A stretch of 64,000 nt of DNA, taken from Meandrina meandrites. Lineage: Eukaryota > Cnidaria > Anthozoa > Scleractinia > Meandrinidae. The DNA lies in the NCBI GenBank assembly GCA_963693305.1, contig OY855908.1:8834516-8898515 (forward strand), given 5' to 3'. The stretch's first letter is position 1. Each line of letters begins with the position of its first letter. Position numbers and translations under genes: made by a program. Below the pieces are notes generated by a model, which saw nothing but the letters and a program-made list of their open reading frames with translations, was not told the origin of the DNA and did not search any database. Positions 62,126 through 64,000 of the stretch are shown here, in pieces.

Positions 62126-64000
62126 TTAGTTCTTAATCCCATTCGGTTCTGCAGATCGGTCGATCGCGACAGACAACAGACAACAGATCCCGTCCACTCG
62201 CACCACGACAAAGCCGCCCTGGACCCTTGCTCATTAATAAATTCATTAGCAATTTATTTTGACGGGGTGTCATGTTGTAAATGTTTAATTCTTCGAATTT
62301 TGAACACCGATTCCTTCAAAACTTATCAAGGATAATAGGGGTTGATGGAATTTTATCATGATTGTCGTTTTACTGAGAGATGACCGTTTACTTTGATGTT
62401 ACAAGCTCTTAAGTGTTAATCTGCAGATAATGCGATTTTGTGTTTCCAGCTAGAATAGCGCACCAAATTAAACGACTGTATAACCTAGTGGTAAATCACA
62501 AACTCTTTTGTGTTCTGGTCAGAACGAAATTCTCGAATTCAATAATTACTAGGAGTTATTGGCTCCTAAGAGGGTAAAAATGTGAAATCTAAACTTTGAA
62601 ACGTGCTATCTTCTTTTTGAAAAGGGATTTTAAAAATCCGTTTTGACCAGAACACAATAGAGTACACCAAGTTTATGTTCCCTGCAAATCAAGTCAATTT
62701 TACTGTTTGAACAACCAGTTTTATGCCGTGTCATTGTTTCCACGGTCGCACCGCTCGTTTTTGCCTCTTGTTTTGCCCTCGCGTCAACGAATCCGCCAGC
62801 TATACAGGCTTACTATGAACTTGTTAACAGCGATCAGTTTCAAATAAAGCTAAAAAAATGGCACGAGGTAGCCCATAAGGAACTTTAGATTACGAATAGT
62901 ACAGACTGCAATATTAAATTTTGCAGTGCGCGAACGATAGGCTAGGATAATATATCGTCACAGGCCGGAATAATTTTTTTGGATGTTTTTTGATCTTGTG
63001 AGATCTAAAATTCATTATTTGCATTACATTTACCCTTTTTATTTTAGGTTTGTAGTTATGATTGGCACTGATTATTGAAATCAGAAAAAAAAATTAAACA
63101 AAAAAAAAAACACATTTACCACAACTTGGTTGACTAACACGGATCAAAAAGTGTTTATTTTTGTTGATAAAAAAATCAATGTTTTTTATAAAAAAAATAT
63201 ATAAGGCCTTTCTGCACCAAAATCATGAAGTAACTGATTGCGAATCGAATCTCTTATTTATATTGCGTTGAAATGTCTATTTAATTAATTAAAGCTTTTT
63301 CTACCTTATATGTAGAAGCCTGACAAAAACTTTTTCCTGGACTATTTACATCAACAGCGAAGTTGAATTAAATTCAAGACGAAATACTGATAGTCATGCT
63401 GTTACAAAACGTCTCTGCCTTTTCATTCAGGTTGGAAGCCTTTTACTTTGAAGAATTTTTCTTGTATGAATACATGCATTACACGAAACTTGATTTTTTT
63501 CAATTGACTTTAAACTGTCGCTGTTTTCTTGCTTTTTGGGTTTTGGTCCTCGCTAGCTTTTCTTTTACTTGATCCCGTCGACACAGTTGTTGGTTCTCTC
63601 ACAGGCAATCCTTGTGGATGTCCTGGCGAAGCTATCTCTGGAAGAAGGCAATTAAAGTAAAACCATTTCAGGTTTGGAAACATTTTCGTCTCCCAAAACT
63701 GTTTGCTGTACTCTATACGTTCTATGTGTAGTCCAGAAGGTTTTTTTTTGTATTTTATTGATATTTATATAAGTTTACAAATAAGAGTGACAATAACAAT
63801 TGAAATTACATTTGCAGATAAAAAGAAAGAAAACTTAGATAAACTAACCTGAGTACAGATGAAAACAAAAACGAGGAACACAATTACCAATAAGACTGCT
63901 TAAGAGGAAAATACTAGTACACCCAAAATACTTACTAACTATTTATATTAATGAATAGAGCTACGCTAATTTTTACTCTTTTTTAGAAAAAATACATAGA

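Larger units (their letters stand above)
56761..64000. other. Gene-poor right flank
   Basis: I find no coding region that I can support. A possible 5' untranslated exon on the minus strand and several repeats within it are listed separately. The rest is AT-rich sequence with short random frames. Confidence 0.45.

Overview
The window reads as animal nuclear DNA, most likely from an anthozoan cnidarian (stony coral or relative). It is AT-rich, has canonical GT-AG introns, few host genes and a very high load of mobile DNA, including BEL/Pao, Tx1/L1-like LINE, PIF/Harbinger, Polinton and an IS3EU-like transposon. The taxon is inferred from this mix and from protein families I recognise, not from a marker gene. 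All comparisons were made by eye.

Layout: 2.9-5.3 kb is a decayed LINE on the minus strand. 5.57-6.46 kb is a Harbinger-type MITE with TTA duplications. 7.75-14.05 kb is a complete BEL/Pao retrotransposon on the minus strand with 169-bp LTRs that look identical and a perfect GTGGT target duplication, but with a broken reading frame. 17.07-19.42 kb is the clearest host gene, a two-exon secreted cholinesterase/carboxylesterase-family protein whose nucleophile serine is glycine.

22.84-42.90 kb is a nest. An inverted-repeat element (22842-42902) holds a PIF/Harbinger transposon (22862-42502, TAA duplication, decayed Myb-like and nuclease genes). That in turn holds a 15.8-kb Polinton/Maverick-type endogenous virus-like element (24778-40582). 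The Polinton has 367-bp terminal inverted repeats that each begin with a 184-bp palindrome. It encodes DNA polymerase B, a retroviral-type integrase, a packaging ATPase (interrupted by a stop), a double jelly-roll-like capsid candidate, a penton-like protein, a second large structural candidate and a set of small membrane proteins. Several gene pairs are divergent with start codons 40-65 bp apart. I see no adenain-type protease. A correctly phased A AAA AAG heptamer may join the second structural protein to the small membrane ORF behind it by -1 frameshifting.

45.82-56.36 kb is bounded by long inverted repeats that contain a 7-bp minisatellite. It holds a broken IS3EU-like DDE transposase and, facing it, an intact two-exon gene for a RING-like zinc-finger protein. 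I interpret this as one 10.5-kb transposon with an accessory gene. It sits beside a tandem array at 56.36-56.76 kb. The last 7 kb holds no gene I can support, only small repeats.

The genes form element modules rather than host operons: polymerase plus integrase plus virion genes in the Polinton, nuclease plus Myb-like protein in the Harbinger element, and transposase plus RING protein in the long-inverted-repeat element.
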